Assembly: GCA_964570625.1 (NCBI GenBank)
Contig: CAZMYW010000028.1
Location: 1 to 64,000 of the forward strand
Direction: 5' to 3'
DNA: 64,000 nucleotides
From: JBFLXB01 sp964570625
GTDB lineage: Bacteria > Nitrospirota > Nitrospiria > 2-01-FULL-66-17
Shown: one piece after another, positions 1-8,444 of the stretch
How the letters are laid out: each line of letters begins with the position of its first letter
How positions within the stretch are numbered: the stretch's first letter is position 1
Position numbers and translations under genes: made by a program
Notes under the pieces: generated by a model
Told to the model about the DNA's origin: nothing
Seen by the model: the letters and a program-made list of their open reading frames with translations, nothing else
Database searches by the model: none

Positions 1-38
1 CGCTCCACCACGGAGGCGGGGTAACTCCGCTCGGTCAT
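1..38 (-). CDS. 5' end of an unidentified gene, cut by the window edge
   Basis: Reading leftwards, an ATG at 38-36 is preceded by AGGAGG about eight bases upstream, a strong ribosome-binding site. Twelve codons (MTERSYPASVVE) remain before the window ends. Too little is present to name a product. It is divergent from the ferredoxin gene, and the roughly 175 bp between them must hold both promoters. Confidence 0.5.
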   Translation of the reverse strand, partial: MTERSYPASVVE

Positions 39-181
39 CGGCAGCTCCTCCTGCCACTGAGACCAAGCCCACTACCCCGTTGCCCCGCAAAGCGGACAGG
101 TCACTTGCTAGACGAGGCGGACAGTTCACATGCTACCGACAACCGCCAACCGAACTTCCACACACCTCCAACGCACCATGC

Positions 182-187
182 TATAAT
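182..187 (+). promoter_or_regulatory. Probable -10 box of the ferredoxin gene
   Basis: A perfect TATAAT lies 28 bases before the ATG at 216. I see no good -35 hexamer at 17 bp (the nearest, TTCCAC at 156-161, is 20 bp away), so only the -10 is supported. Confidence 0.4.
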
Positions 188-215
188 CCGCGCCGCTGCG
201 AGGCGGGGGGTGACG

Positions 216-551
216 ATGTCTCGATACCGGTATCACATCTTCATGTGCATCAACGAGCGGTCGGCCGATGATCCGCGTGGAAGTTGTACCGCCAAAGGAT
301 CGGCAAAGCTGCAGGAGCTATTCAAATCCGAAGTAAAGCGCCGGGGCCTCCAGGCCGAGGTACGCGCCAACAAGGCGGGGTGTCTGGACGCCTGCGAACA
401 CGGGCCCACGGTGGTGATCTATCCCGATGGGGTGTGGTACCAGGTCAAGACCGAGGCCGACGTGCTGGAAGTGATGGATCGGCACATCGGACGCGGCGAA
501 GTCGTCACTCGCCTGCTGACCCCATTCAACGCAACACCCAGCCGGACCTAA
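216..551 (+). CDS. Thioredoxin-like [2Fe-2S] ferredoxin
   Basis: This 111-residue protein carries four cysteines, C11, C24, C56 and C60. The C-x12-C and C-x3-C pairs are the ligand pattern of thioredoxin-fold 2Fe-2S ferredoxins, as in the NuoE C-terminal domain and Shethna-type proteins. The segment HGPTVVIYPDGVWY is the conserved core strand and turn of that family. Start choice: the frame is open from 105, but the ATG at 216 follows a G-rich stretch and begins exactly where family similarity begins. No signal peptide, so probably cytoplasmic. The electron partner is unknown; the downstream MFS gene gives no functional clue. Confidence 0.85.
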   Translation: MSRYRYHIFMCINERSADDPRGSCTAKGSAKLQELFKSEVKRRGLQAEVRANKAGCLDACEHGPTVVIYPDGVWYQVKTEADVLEVMDRHIGRGEVVTRLLTPFNATPSRT

Positions 552-602
552 GCCGCACGGGCCCCCAGTTCCCCACGTGACGGCACGCAGACAGGAGACG
601 CC

Positions 603-1751
603 ATGCGGGCCGCACTGGCGCTGACCGCGTTCTACTTCGCGTCGTTCGCGGCCCTGGGGGTCTTTCTCCCCTACTTCAACCTGTATCTCCTGCACCTCGG
701 ATTGACCCCGTGGCAAATCGGCGTCGTGGCGGCTATGCCGCCCCTGCTCAAGATCCTCATCCCCGCGGCCTTTGGTCTCATGGCCGACCGGACGGGGCAG
801 GGCCGCCTCCTCATCATCGCCACCTCTGCGGCCACGACGCTCTCATTCGCGGGGTTGTTGCTGGCCACCGACTTCTTCAGCGTGCTCGTCGTGATGGTGG
901 TCTTCGCGATCGCGTGGGCGCCGGTGCTGCCGTTGGTGGAAGCCACCACGCTGGAGACGCTGGATCGACTCAAACGCTTCGACTACGGGCGGATCAGGCT
1001 GTGGGGATCGGTGGGGTTCATCGCCGCGACGCTCCTGATGGGGGCGTGGCTCAAGACCGCGTCGTCGGACCGGGTGATCCTCTACGGCATCCTGGGTGCG
1101 TTCGCCGCAGCCACCGCCGCCGCGTGCGCGATCCCGGCGACGCGCCTCCCGGCGTTGGCCGCCCCATTGTCCACGCAGTCCGCGCGCGGGCTGCGTGCGT
1201 TGTCCGGATTCTACTTCGCGTGCCTGCTCATGCAGCTCAGTCACGGCACCTACTACGGATTTTTCTCCATCTGGCTGGAAAGCCAGGGGTGGACGCCGTG
1301 GTCCTTGGGCGCGCTGTGGACGGCCAGCGTGGTCGTCGAGGTGGCGTTCATGTACTGGTCCGCCCGCGTCATCGAGTGGATCGGAGCCGATCGGTTGTTC
1401 GTGGTCTCGTTTGCGGCCGCGGTGGTCCGGTGGGCGTTGATGAGCACCGCGCCCGGGTTCGGCGGTCTCCTGGTGGCTCAGGGGTTCCACGCGCTGAGCT
1501 TCGGCGCGTTTCACGTGGCCGCGGTCACGTTGGTGCACCGCACCGCGCCGCCGTCGCTGCGGACCACCGGTCAAACGCTCTACAGCAGCCTGGCGTACGG
1601 TGTGGGGTCGGCCGGCGGCTCGTTGCTCAACGGCGCGCTCTACGCCGCGTGGGGCGCCGCTGCGCTGTTCGGCCTCAGCGCACTGGCCGCAACGGGCGGC
1701 CTGATCTTCGCCGTGCGGTTTCTGCGCGGTGTGCGACGGGAACCGGCCTAA
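603..1751 (+). CDS. Major facilitator superfamily transporter, HcaT/nucleoside-symporter-like
   Basis: 382 residues with about 12 hydrophobic segments, beginning directly with a membrane helix. It has the short architecture of the MFS_1-like/PPP group, including the motif around MADRTGQGRLL after helix 2 and an internal pseudo-repeat. A GGAGA ribosome site precedes the ATG. Inner-membrane secondary transport is secure; the substrate cannot be read from sequence. Its stop overlaps the stop of the convergent glycosyltransferase gene by a few bases. Confidence 0.8.
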   Translation: MRAALALTAFYFASFAALGVFLPYFNLYLLHLGLTPWQIGVVAAMPPLLKILIPAAFGLMADRTGQGRLLIIATSAATTLSFAGLLLATDFFSVLVVMVVFAIAWAPVLPLVEATTLETLDRLKRFDYGRIRLWGSVGFIAATLLMGAWLKTASSDRVILYGILGAFAAATAAACAIPATRLPALAAPLSTQSARGLRALSGFYFACLLMQLSHGTYYGFFSIWLESQGWTPWSLGALWTASVVVEVAFMYWSARVIEWIGADRLFVVSFAAAVVRWALMSTAPGFGGLLVAQGFHALSFGAFHVAAVTLVHRTAPPSLRTTGQTLYSSLAYGVGSAGGSLLNGALYAAWGAAALFGLSALAATGGLIFAVRFLRGVRREPA

Positions 1752-3130
1752 CTCCGCTGTCCGATCGGTTCGGACGCAGGCTCCGGAGGAACAACCAGCG
1801 GGATCGGGACCCGACGCTTCACCGCGGTGAGGGTCCACCACGCGCCCAGCAGTCGTCCCAGGAACGGATCGAGCAACGCGGCGACGAACAGGCGGCACAC
1901 GTCCGCCGGCGAGGGATACCGTTTGGGAGTCAGGTCGTGAAGCAAGATCGCGGCCGATGAAACGGCGGTGCGGCCCACCAGCACGCTGAACCAGACCGCA
2001 AGCAACAGCGAAAAGTCCACCAGGCCTCCGCCGAACCCCATGGTGACGACCGCCAGTGCGGCCACGTCGAGCACCGGCGTCGCCGTTCGCACGCCGCGCA
2101 CGAATCGAACCACCCGCCAGACCACCCCGGTGTGCGTCAGACGCTGCTCGGGGCTCCACAGGCCGCGGAAGGCCTCCAGCCCCGCGGACACATCGGTTCG
2201 GTATCGTTCAGCCACACCCGAAAACGTGCGCGGCACCGGTGTCCATACCACCGGAAGCGACACCATTGCGGAACGAAGACCCGGGCGCGTCCACGGCAAC
2301 GCGACCAGATCCCCGACGCGGCCGTCCGGTGGGACGCCTTCCGCCCGCATCACTTCCCGTTTCAACACCAGCACGCACGACCGGGTCGCGACGCCCGCGC
2401 CCAGCAACGGGCCGGCCCCGATCGCCAGGAGCGCGCGCCGAAGCCCGTCCAGGACCTGCCACGCCACCGCGGGTCGGGCGGGACACGCACCCACCGCGAC
2501 GTCGCCGTCGCGAACCTCGCACCCGTTCATGACGCGCTCGATGCCGGCCGTCGACACCACGCGCTCCGGATCGTCCATCACCGGCGCCATCAGGCGGGCC
2601 AGCGCCGCGCGGTCAAGCCACGCTCCGGGTTCGACCAGACACACATAGGGGCTGCGCGCCGCATTGAGCCCCGCGTTCAGGGCGTCAGCCACGGTTCCTC
2701 GCTCTTTTTCCAGCACCGTGAGGTTGAGCGGGGCAGCGCTGTGGTAACACGCGGTGACGCGCCCGGTTTTGATGAGGGGTCGGTAGATCAGATCAACCGG
2801 CTGCGTCTGCAGTCGGGGCATGGCCCGGGCCAGGGCGGGACTGATCGGACCGTTCGACACCGTCACGACTTCGAACGCGGGGTAGTCGAGCGCAGCCAAG
2901 GCCTCGAGGCGCTCCCCAATCATCGTATCGTCTTCGGCCGTGACCATCACCACCGACACCGGCGGCATGGTGCGCCCATCGGACGCGCCGCCGGGATTCA
3001 ACTCATGTTCACGCCGGTGGCGCAACACGATCCACGTCGCCGACGCGGTGAGCGCGAGCGTGCCGATCGCAGCCGCAATGGTGTACCAGGCCAGGGTATG
3101 TATAACGCCCGCGAGCGCCGCGTCGATCAC
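1748..3130 (-). CDS. Membrane-anchored family-2-like glycosyltransferase with degenerate active-site motifs
   Basis: 460 residues, starting with GTG. An N-terminal membrane helix (about 12-36) is followed by a GT-A type domain from PVSVVMVT (58-64). The region ERGTVADALNAGLNAARSPY (144-163) matches the GT2 segment before the metal-binding DxD. Where DxD is expected the protein reads EPGAWLD (168-174), and the usual VDDGSTD is VSNGP, so catalysis may be altered or lost. Three or so further membrane segments lie near the C terminus (about 355-440). The start codon overlaps the stop of the upstream HEAT gene as GTGA, indicating translational coupling and a joint function, possibly in an envelope polysaccharide step (inference). 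Confidence 0.7.
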   Translation of the reverse strand: MIDAALAGVIHTLAWYTIAAAIGTLALTASATWIVLRHRREHELNPGGASDGRTMPPVSVVMVTAEDDTMIGERLEALAALDYPAFEVVTVSNGPISPALARAMPRLQTQPVDLIYRPLIKTGRVTACYHSAAPLNLTVLEKERGTVADALNAGLNAARSPYVCLVEPGAWLDRAALARLMAPVMDDPERVVSTAGIERVMNGCEVRDGDVAVGACPARPAVAWQVLDGLRRALLAIGAGPLLGAGVATRSCVLVLKREVMRAEGVPPDGRVGDLVALPWTRPGLRSAMVSLPVVWTPVPRTFSGVAERYRTDVSAGLEAFRGLWSPEQRLTHTGVVWRVVRFVRGVRTATPVLDVAALAVVTMGFGGGLVDFSLLLAVWFSVLVGRTAVSSAAILLHDLTPKRYPSPADVCRLFVAALLDPFLGRLLGAWWTLTAVKRRVPIPLVVPPEPASEPIGQRS

Positions 3131-4536
3131 GCGGCCTGCTCTCGGATGGCGGATCCGCCGGCCGCAAGGTCCGAACGGCCGGTGAGCGCGCGTCGAGCCG
3201 CCTCACGCACGCCCGAGTCGCGATCGTGTTCGGCCAGGTCGTGCAGGACGGCGATAACGCGCGGCACATCCACCGTGCCGAGGGCCAGGGCCAGACGCCG
3301 CCGCACGGTCACGCGCGGGTGCGCACGAAGCGCGTCAAGCAAGACGGTGGTGGCCCCGTGCCGCGCCACCTCCCGCAGGAAGCGCTGCGCCGCAAACACC
3401 GCGCCGGGAGCCTGACTGTCCAGCGCCTCGACTTGCTCGTGGAGAAACGGGGTGCGCTGGAGTTCCTCGACCACCTGTTCCTTGGCGTACCGATCGCGGC
3501 TGGCGAACAGACACTCGGTGAGCGCCGGCACCGCCGGCGCTCCCAGGCGGCGCAACGCATCCGCGACGACGGCGCGGACTTGCCACGACTCGTCGGTCAA
3601 CGCCGACACCAGCGGGCGAACCGCCCGGTGGTGCGCCAGGGCGCCGAGCGCCCGCGCGGCCTGCAACCGCACGAACCAGACCGGGTCCGACAACGTCTTG
3701 GCCAACAACGCGACCGCGCCCGCGTCGCCGACGTGGCCGATCGCTTTCGCGGCGGCGGCACGGACCTCCGCGTCGCGGTCCTGCAGCGCGGCCACCAACA
3801 CACTTCGGACCCGGGGGTCGGACTCGGGCGCGCACGCCAACACGTCAACCACGATTCTCCTGACCGCGCCCGACCGATTCTGCATGCGGGGGATCAGGCT
3901 CTGGACCACATCGGCACCCTGGCCGACGAAGGCGCGCGTCACGATGTCGGATGGCAGACCGCGCCGATCAGCGGACGACCCGATCCCGTCGAGACAGGTC
4001 AGCAGCGCAGCGAGGGCGTCTGGACCTCGCGCCGACCCGAGGGCGGCCACGGCTGCAGACCGAACGCGGACCGATCGATCGCTGGTCAGACGGATCAGGT
4101 CCGCCGTCTCTTCGCGGTGGCGCAGTCGTCCCAGCCAACGCGCCGCGTCCATGCGGCGCCAGGCCCAGGCGCTTCGCGTCAGGACGCGGAACCGCTCTCC
4201 CAGACCGAATCGTTCACAGTGAGTGATGAGGCGTGTGCGTGTGTCCGGAGGCGCGTCGTCGAACGCCTCGGCCAGGCAGAAGAGAAATACCGGGTCGGTC
4301 AGGACTGCCGGGGGCAGATCAGGCGGGGCGGCGCGCGCGCCGGGTCCCGCGGCGGAGAGACGGTCGACAATCGCTTGGTACCCGGCGCGTTTGGCATCGC
4401 GCCGCCTCAACGTCGCGCGGCGCACGTACCGTCGGGTCAACGCAAACCCCGCGCCCGCGGCCGCAAGCGCGGCTGCTGCAGCCGGCGCCCAGACCGCCGT
4501 CGACCACCACGTGGAAGGATCGATTAGGGAGACCAT
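3127..4536 (-). CDS. Membrane-anchored HEAT-repeat protein
   Basis: 469 residues. One N-terminal membrane helix (about 12-33) is followed by a basic stretch and then tandem HEAT/PBS-lyase-like helical repeats. The pattern R..AA.ALG..(G/R)...A...L...L.D recurs at least seven times between residues 140 and 450. HEAT arrays are protein-interaction scaffolds, with no enzymatic motif seen here. It is the first gene of a two-gene operon coupled to the glycosyltransferase, so a scaffold or partner role for that enzyme is the simplest reading. Divergent from gmhA. Confidence 0.8.
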   Translation of the reverse strand: MVSLIDPSTWWSTAVWAPAAAAALAAAGAGFALTRRYVRRATLRRRDAKRAGYQAIVDRLSAAGPGARAAPPDLPPAVLTDPVFLFCLAEAFDDAPPDTRTRLITHCERFGLGERFRVLTRSAWAWRRMDAARWLGRLRHREETADLIRLTSDRSVRVRSAAVAALGSARGPDALAALLTCLDGIGSSADRRGLPSDIVTRAFVGQGADVVQSLIPRMQNRSGAVRRIVVDVLACAPESDPRVRSVLVAALQDRDAEVRAAAAKAIGHVGDAGAVALLAKTLSDPVWFVRLQAARALGALAHHRAVRPLVSALTDESWQVRAVVADALRRLGAPAVPALTECLFASRDRYAKEQVVEELQRTPFLHEQVEALDSQAPGAVFAAQRFLREVARHGATTVLLDALRAHPRVTVRRRLALALGTVDVPRVIAVLHDLAEHDRDSGVREAARRALTGRSDLAAGGSAIREQAA

Positions 4537-4599
4537 CGGGTGCGTCGCGCGCGGTCCCTGCGCACGACGCGTAGCAGATGATACCCCTCCCGCCTCGCC

Positions 4600-4629
4600 T
4601 TGACAACCTCAAACACCCGCGCATAAGAT
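4600..4629 (+). promoter_or_regulatory. Sigma-70 type promoter for gmhA
   Basis: A perfect -35 TTGACA (4600-4605) is followed after 18 bp by TAAGAT (4624-4629), 42 bases before the gmhA ATG. The -10 matches the consensus at four of six positions. Confidence 0.55.
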
Positions 4630-4671
4630 GTCGCCGGGTTTCGACCGCTCGGAAAACGACCACCACTCCCT

Positions 4672-5250
4672 ATGATCGATCAGATCCGCCGCTCGTTCAA
4701 AGACAGCATCTCGGTCAAAGAGGCCTTCTTGGCGCGGTACGAGGACCAGATCGCCGAGGTCGCCAAGAAAATCGTGACGGCGTATAAGAAAGACCACAAG
4801 GTGCTGCTGTTCGGAAACGGCGGCAGCGCCACCGACGCGTCGCACATCGCCGGCGAGTTGGTGAACCGCTTCAACCGCGACCGCGACGGGCTGCCGGCTA
4901 TCGCGTTGGCGTCCGACCCCTCGGTCGTGACGAGCATCAGCAACGACTACGACTTTCAGGAACTCTTCTCCCGCCAGGTCCGAGCATTTGGGCGCAAGGG
5001 CGACGTGGCGATCGCACTCAGCACCAGCGGCAATTCGCCGAACGTGTTGCGCGGCGTCGACGCGGCGAAACCCTTGGGAATGCTGACGATCGCCTTCACC
5101 GGCAAGGACGGCGGCAAACTCGCGTCCATGGTTGATCACGCCTTCATCGTCCCCTCCAACAGCACGCCGCGCATCCAAGAGACACACATCACACTGGCTC
5201 ACGTGTTGTGCGAGCTGGTGGAAGACGCCCTGTTTCCCCCGGGTCGGTGA
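4672..5250 (+). CDS. gmhA: Phosphoheptose isomerase
   Basis: 192 residues, the usual length. It converts sedoheptulose 7-phosphate to D-glycero-D-manno-heptose 7-phosphate, the first step of LPS inner-core heptose synthesis in the cytoplasm. Visible SIS-domain signatures are LLFGNGGSATDASHIAGEL, ASDPSVVTSISNDYDFQELF, LSTSGNSPNV and the C-terminal RIQETHITLAHVLCELVE with the metal- and substrate-binding Glu/His. The adenylyltransferase of the same pathway lies 3.2 kb downstream. The intervening accessory patch separates genes that are often close together. Confidence 0.95.
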   Translation: MIDQIRRSFKDSISVKEAFLARYEDQIAEVAKKIVTAYKKDHKVLLFGNGGSATDASHIAGELVNRFNRDRDGLPAIALASDPSVVTSISNDYDFQELFSRQVRAFGRKGDVAIALSTSGNSPNVLRGVDAAKPLGMLTIAFTGKDGGKLASMVDHAFIVPSNSTPRIQETHITLAHVLCELVEDALFPPGR

Positions 5251-5293
5251 CGCCCGCCTCGTCGGGACCCGACACGAGGTCGATCACCCTGCC

Positions 5294-6259
5294 GTGAAGC
5301 CCCGTCGCCGTACTCCCCGGTTTCCGCCGCTCGACTTCTCGCGGGTGAAAACCTACTCGACGCAGTCTCGGCCGAGCAAGGTCCGGGTCGAAGACATCGG
5401 CCGACCGCACCGCAAGGGCGCAAGCCTAGCCAGTTTCCTCAGCACCTTGCCCGACATCCTTGCCGCGCGCACGCTGAAAGCCGTCATTACCGACATCGCG
5501 CGCGCGAGCCGCACCAATCGCCCCGTGATCGTGGGCATGGGCGCCCATCCGATCAAAGTCGGGCTGAATCCGATCTTGATCGACCTCATGAAGCGCGGCG
5601 TCATCTCGTGCCTCGCGATGAACGGGGCGGGAATCATCCACGATTTAGAACTCGCGCTGGTTGGCAAGACATCCGAGGAGGTCGAAGCCGGCATCGACGA
5701 CGGCAGCTTCGGTATGGCGCGGGACACCGCTGAACTGCTCAACAGCGCGATCGCCCTTGGCGCCACACAGGGAATCGGCATGGGCCAAGCCGTGGGCGAC
5801 GTCATCTCCCGCGGCAAGTTCCCCTACAAGAATATGAGCCTGCTGGCCACGTGCAGCCGTCTTGGCATCCCCGCCACAGTCCATGTGGCGATCGGCACCG
5901 ACATCATCCATATGCACCCCAGCGCGGACGGCGCCGCAATCGGCGCCACCTCGCTGGAGGACTTCAAACGCCTCACCGCGGTGGTGGCGCATCTGGAGGG
6001 CGGCGTCTATCTCAACCTGGGATCAGCCGTGCTCATGCCTGAGGTCTTCTTGAAGGCCGTGACCATCGCCCGCAACCTCGGGCACCGCGTCGTAAACTTC
6101 ACCACCGTGAATATGGACTTCACCCAACACTACCGCGCCGTGACCAACGTGGTCCGCCGCCCCACCCAAGCCGGCGGACGCGGGTATACCCTGACAGGGC
6201 ACCACGAGATCATGTTTCCTCTACTGGCGGCGGGGGTGATCGAGGCTCTACGCAGATAG
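5294..6259 (+). CDS. Deoxyhypusine-synthase-like protein of unknown substrate
   Basis: About 321 residues from the GTG at 5294 (GTG 5345 is an alternative; the open frame extends further upstream inside gmhA but overlaps it out of frame). The protein has a Rossmann-like NAD-binding core with PVIVGMGAHPIKVGL and MNGAGIIHDLELALVG, the latter parallel to the TAGGIEED region of deoxyhypusine synthase. It lacks the clear catalytic lysine segment of the eukaryotic and archaeal enzyme. Bacteria have no eIF5A, so a homospermidine- or LPS-related role has to be considered. Its position 43 bp after gmhA suggests co-transcription with heptose genes. Function not assigned. Confidence 0.65.
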   Translation: MKPRRRTPRFPPLDFSRVKTYSTQSRPSKVRVEDIGRPHRKGASLASFLSTLPDILAARTLKAVITDIARASRTNRPVIVGMGAHPIKVGLNPILIDLMKRGVISCLAMNGAGIIHDLELALVGKTSEEVEAGIDDGSFGMARDTAELLNSAIALGATQGIGMGQAVGDVISRGKFPYKNMSLLATCSRLGIPATVHVAIGTDIIHMHPSADGAAIGATSLEDFKRLTAVVAHLEGGVYLNLGSAVLMPEVFLKAVTIARNLGHRVVNFTTVNMDFTQHYRAVTNVVRRPTQAGGRGYTLTGHHEIMFPLLAAGVIEALRR

Positions 6260-6277
6260 GCGTTAGTCCGAGGCTTG

Positions 6278-6550
6278 CTACTCTCGACCAAGCACGATGT
6301 GCTGCAGGATTACGGGTATATCTTTGTGGGGAATATCCTTGAATCGTTTGAAAGTCGTAGTACGTACTGTTGAAAAAGTTGATTCTTGGAGAGGGAAGCA
6401 CGCGCCACGGATCACGCTGGCTTCGGCCGGGAAACGTCCAAAGTCATCGGCATACGTCGTGAGTCGCCAAAAAAGGCGTTCGGCATCTGATGAAAGTTTG
6501 GCGAGCGTCGGGCTCATGCGGCAGGATTCACGGATAATGCGGTTTGGCAT
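6278..6550 (-). pseudogene. N-terminal fragment of a phage-type replication-like protein
   Basis: A 90-codon frame beginning MPNRIIRESCRMSPTLAKL, followed by AERLFWRL, YADDFGRF and VIRGACFPL. This order (MPNR-I-x-E, then L.x.AE.x.FxRL, DDFGRF, and RA..FPL) is the start of a family of phage and island proteins normally around 250 residues or more. Here it stops after 90, and the last 35 residues do not look like the family. No phage genes flank it, so I read it as a remnant. It overlaps the 3' end of the next upstream gene by 23 bp. Confidence 0.5.
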
Positions 6551-6923
6551 CGAACGCCGCACCGCGAAGTGACACGTTGCCGGTGGTGTCCTCAGCCTGG
6601 ATGAAGTACTCGATGGATCGATCAGCGCGTTGGTGTGCCGGAATGGTCGCGGTGTAGATCCCCTGCCTTGCCGGTGCCATCTCGATGGTGCGGTACGCTT
6701 CGACTCCTTCCGCACGGAAGTACAACCGGACTCTGGCAACCGCCACATCGTCGGTGACGACGGCCTGTACCAGAAACGCCTCGTCCAGCACCATCGGGCC
6801 GTCCGGTGGAGTGTGCAGAATGGACGGAGGGGTCGAGTCGGCACTCTGAGCCCGCACCAGGGCCCCTGGCGTGTGTGCGACCAGGTGGACCGCAATCACG
6901 AGACCGACCACTAAGGGACGCAT
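6528..6923 (-). CDS. Short secreted Ig-like/FN3-like protein, possibly 3'-truncated
   Basis: 131 residues from the ATG at 6923, which has GAGGA upstream; an in-frame ATG at 6989 is less likely because the signal peptide starts at MRPLVVGLV. After the signal peptide (cleavage near VRAQS) one beta-sandwich is visible. It carries the pattern PPSILHTPPDGP, VTDDVAVARVRLYFR, YTATIPAHQ and IEYFIQAEDTTGN, typical of surface Ig-like modules found as parts of longer proteins. It ends seven residues after AAFDA, exactly where the phage-type fragment begins, so the gene may have lost its 3' part. Confidence 0.6.
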   Translation of the reverse strand: MRPLVVGLVIAVHLVAHTPGALVRAQSADSTPPSILHTPPDGPMVLDEAFLVQAVVTDDVAVARVRLYFRAEGVEAYRTIEMAPARQGIYTATIPAHQRADRSIEYFIQAEDTTGNVSLRGAAFDAKPHYP

Positions 6924-7185
6924 ACCGATTCCTCGTTTCTTCACAAAGCACCATCTCCCGACCTGAGCCGCAAGCCGAGAATTCTCCACATGACGTCCGT
7001 GTTGGAAGCCGACCGGTCGCGATCCTTGCGCCGTCTTCGTCTCAGAGCGTGTCGGAGACCAAGGTAGGAGCTACAGAAATTATCACAACACAGCTCTGCC
7101 CGCGATGTCAACAGGCTTCCGTGGGAAGCCATGGCAACCTGGAAGGGCTTTAGGGTATGGTGATGGCCGACCCCTGGGGACTCCC

Positions 7186-7665
7186 ATGACGCACAAAAAA
7201 ATCGCGATGGAACACGACAAGAAGATTGCCCTAGTCGCGCACGACAATAAGAAGCAGGATTTGGTGGAATGGACCAAGTACAACCGCACGCTGCTGGCTC
7301 ACCACATCGTGTATGCCACCGGGACGACCGGAAAAATTCTGGAACAGGAGCTGGGCTTCAAGATTGAGCGGCTTCAAAGCGGACCGTTGGGCGGCGATCA
7401 ACAGATCGGGGCGAAGATCGTGGACGGCGAGATCGACTTTCTGGTCTTTTTCTGGGACCCACTCGAACCCATGCCGCATGACCCCGACGTTAAGGCGCTT
7501 CTGCGCATGGCCGTGGTGTGGAATATCCCCATCGCCTGTAACCGCGCCTCCGCCGACTTCATGATCTCCTCCCCCCTCATGGACGGCGAATACGATCGAC
7601 TGGTCCCAGACTACGAAGGCTACCGCAGCCGAAAGATTGTCACCAGTGGTGCGGGAGGCTCTTGA
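7186..7665 (+). CDS. mgsA: Methylglyoxal synthase
   Basis: 159 residues. It converts dihydroxyacetone phosphate to methylglyoxal and phosphate. The family motif GPLGGDQQIGAKI is intact, and D71, D91 and D101 fall at the positions described as catalytic in the E. coli enzyme. KKIALVAHDNKKQDLVEW and TGTTGKIL (phosphate binding) are also present. The ATG at 7186 fits the family length; ATG 7207 is an alternative. It gives a bypass that relieves sugar-phosphate build-up. Cytoplasmic. Confidence 0.93.
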   Translation: MTHKKIAMEHDKKIALVAHDNKKQDLVEWTKYNRTLLAHHIVYATGTTGKILEQELGFKIERLQSGPLGGDQQIGAKIVDGEIDFLVFFWDPLEPMPHDPDVKALLRMAVVWNIPIACNRASADFMISSPLMDGEYDRLVPDYEGYRSRKIVTSGAGGS

Positions 7666-7719
7666 CCCTGGGGCGGCACATTGCCCCAATAGCTCCAACG
7701 CGAGATTTCCGGTGGATGA

Positions 7720-8001
7720 TTATCTGCGAAACCGCTTGACGGTGTCTTCGTAAGTCGTGCGGCGTGGACCAATCGCAACAATGTCGATGATCTGAGGCGA
7801 GGCAATCCGATAGATGATGCGGAATCGGCTCACGCGAAGGCTCCAGAGCCCATCGAGGTCGTCCCGTAAAGGCTTCCCCACCTCGGGATGTTTAGTAATC
7901 TCAAGCAAACCGGCTCGAACTTTTCGCTTGATATCGGGGTGAAGCCCACGGACTAGGGCCCTCACGTCTTCGGGCACCCGTAGAAGTCTGGGTGATGGCA
8001 T
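7720..8001 (-). CDS. RelE/ParE-family toxin
   Basis: 93 residues with the RelE/ParE fold pattern: a helical N-terminal half (LHPDIKRKVRAGLLEI), then KPLRDDLDGLWSLRVSRFRIIYRI with the conserved basic strand, and a C-terminal IDIVAIGPRRTTYED. In RelE-type toxins this surface binds the ribosomal A site and cleaves mRNA; ParE-type relatives target gyrase. It follows its antitoxin by 16 bp on the same strand, the usual antitoxin-first order. Confidence 0.88.
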   Translation of the reverse strand: MPSPRLLRVPEDVRALVRGLHPDIKRKVRAGLLEITKHPEVGKPLRDDLDGLWSLRVSRFRIIYRIASPQIIDIVAIGPRRTTYEDTVKRFRR

Positions 8002-8017
8002 GGGGGCTGGCCGCCCG

Positions 8018-8278
8018 TTATTTCAAAAGTGCGTCGAGCGTCAGTGGCTTCACTTTTTTCGACCGCAGCGCCCGCAGCCCCTTCCGAATCTCCAGCATCA
8101 ACTCACGGTCAGACTGAATGGCCAGGGTCTCTTTCCAACTCTCAAATTCGTCCGAACTGACGAGCACCGCCGCCGCGCGACCGTTTTTGGTAATCGTGAT
8201 CTCTTCATCCAGCGAGTGCACCCGATCGACCAGCTCGCTCAAGCGCGATTTAACCTCCGACAGCGGCAGCGTTTTCAT
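8018..8278 (-). CDS. Phd/YefM-family antitoxin
   Basis: 86 residues from the ATG at 8278, chosen because GGGAG lies eight bases upstream; a GTG three codons earlier is also in frame. The N terminus MKTLPLSEVKSRLSELVDRV with ITITKNGRAAAVLVSSDEFESW is the Phd/YefM DNA-binding dimer motif. The charged C terminus would wrap the toxin. Expected to repress its own promoter, whose operator-like repeats are visible just upstream. Confidence 0.9.
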   Translation of the reverse strand: MKTLPLSEVKSRLSELVDRVHSLDEEITITKNGRAAAVLVSSDEFESWKETLAIQSDRELMLEIRKGLRALRSKKVKPLTLDALLK

Positions 8279-8301
8279 ATAATCCACTCCCAGGAAGTGT
8301 T

Positions 8302-8348
8302 GACCAGAATTCAGACCAGATTATACGAGCCTCGGAAGGTTCGATCAA
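8302..8348 (-). promoter_or_regulatory. Promoter and direct-repeat operator of the toxin-antitoxin pair
   Basis: On the minus strand TTGATC (8348-8343) is separated by exactly 17 bp from a perfect TATAAT (8325-8320). Overlapping the last base of the -10 and extending over the expected start point are two direct copies of TCTGGTC (8320-8314 and 8308-8302) separated by five bases. A repeat in this place is the usual autoregulatory operator layout of Phd/YefM loci. Confidence 0.75.
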
Positions 8349-8444
8349 GTCCAGGGCAATGCCTCGCCCGGTGTCCCGCCCGATCCGCGGTTCTTGCAAC
8401 CCTGGCGGGGAAACGGTTATATTTTTGATTAGCGACTCTTATTG

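Noticed and set aside
843..2159. Long minus-strand open frame (438 codons) opposite the MFS gene
   Set aside because: Arg/Gly-rich shadow of high-GC coding DNA on the other strand; the MFS product is a clear membrane protein.
6924..7185. Minus-strand TTGACA (7111-7106) with GATAAT (7084-7079) as the promoter of the secreted Ig-like gene
   Set aside because: The spacer is 21 bp, too long for a confident call.
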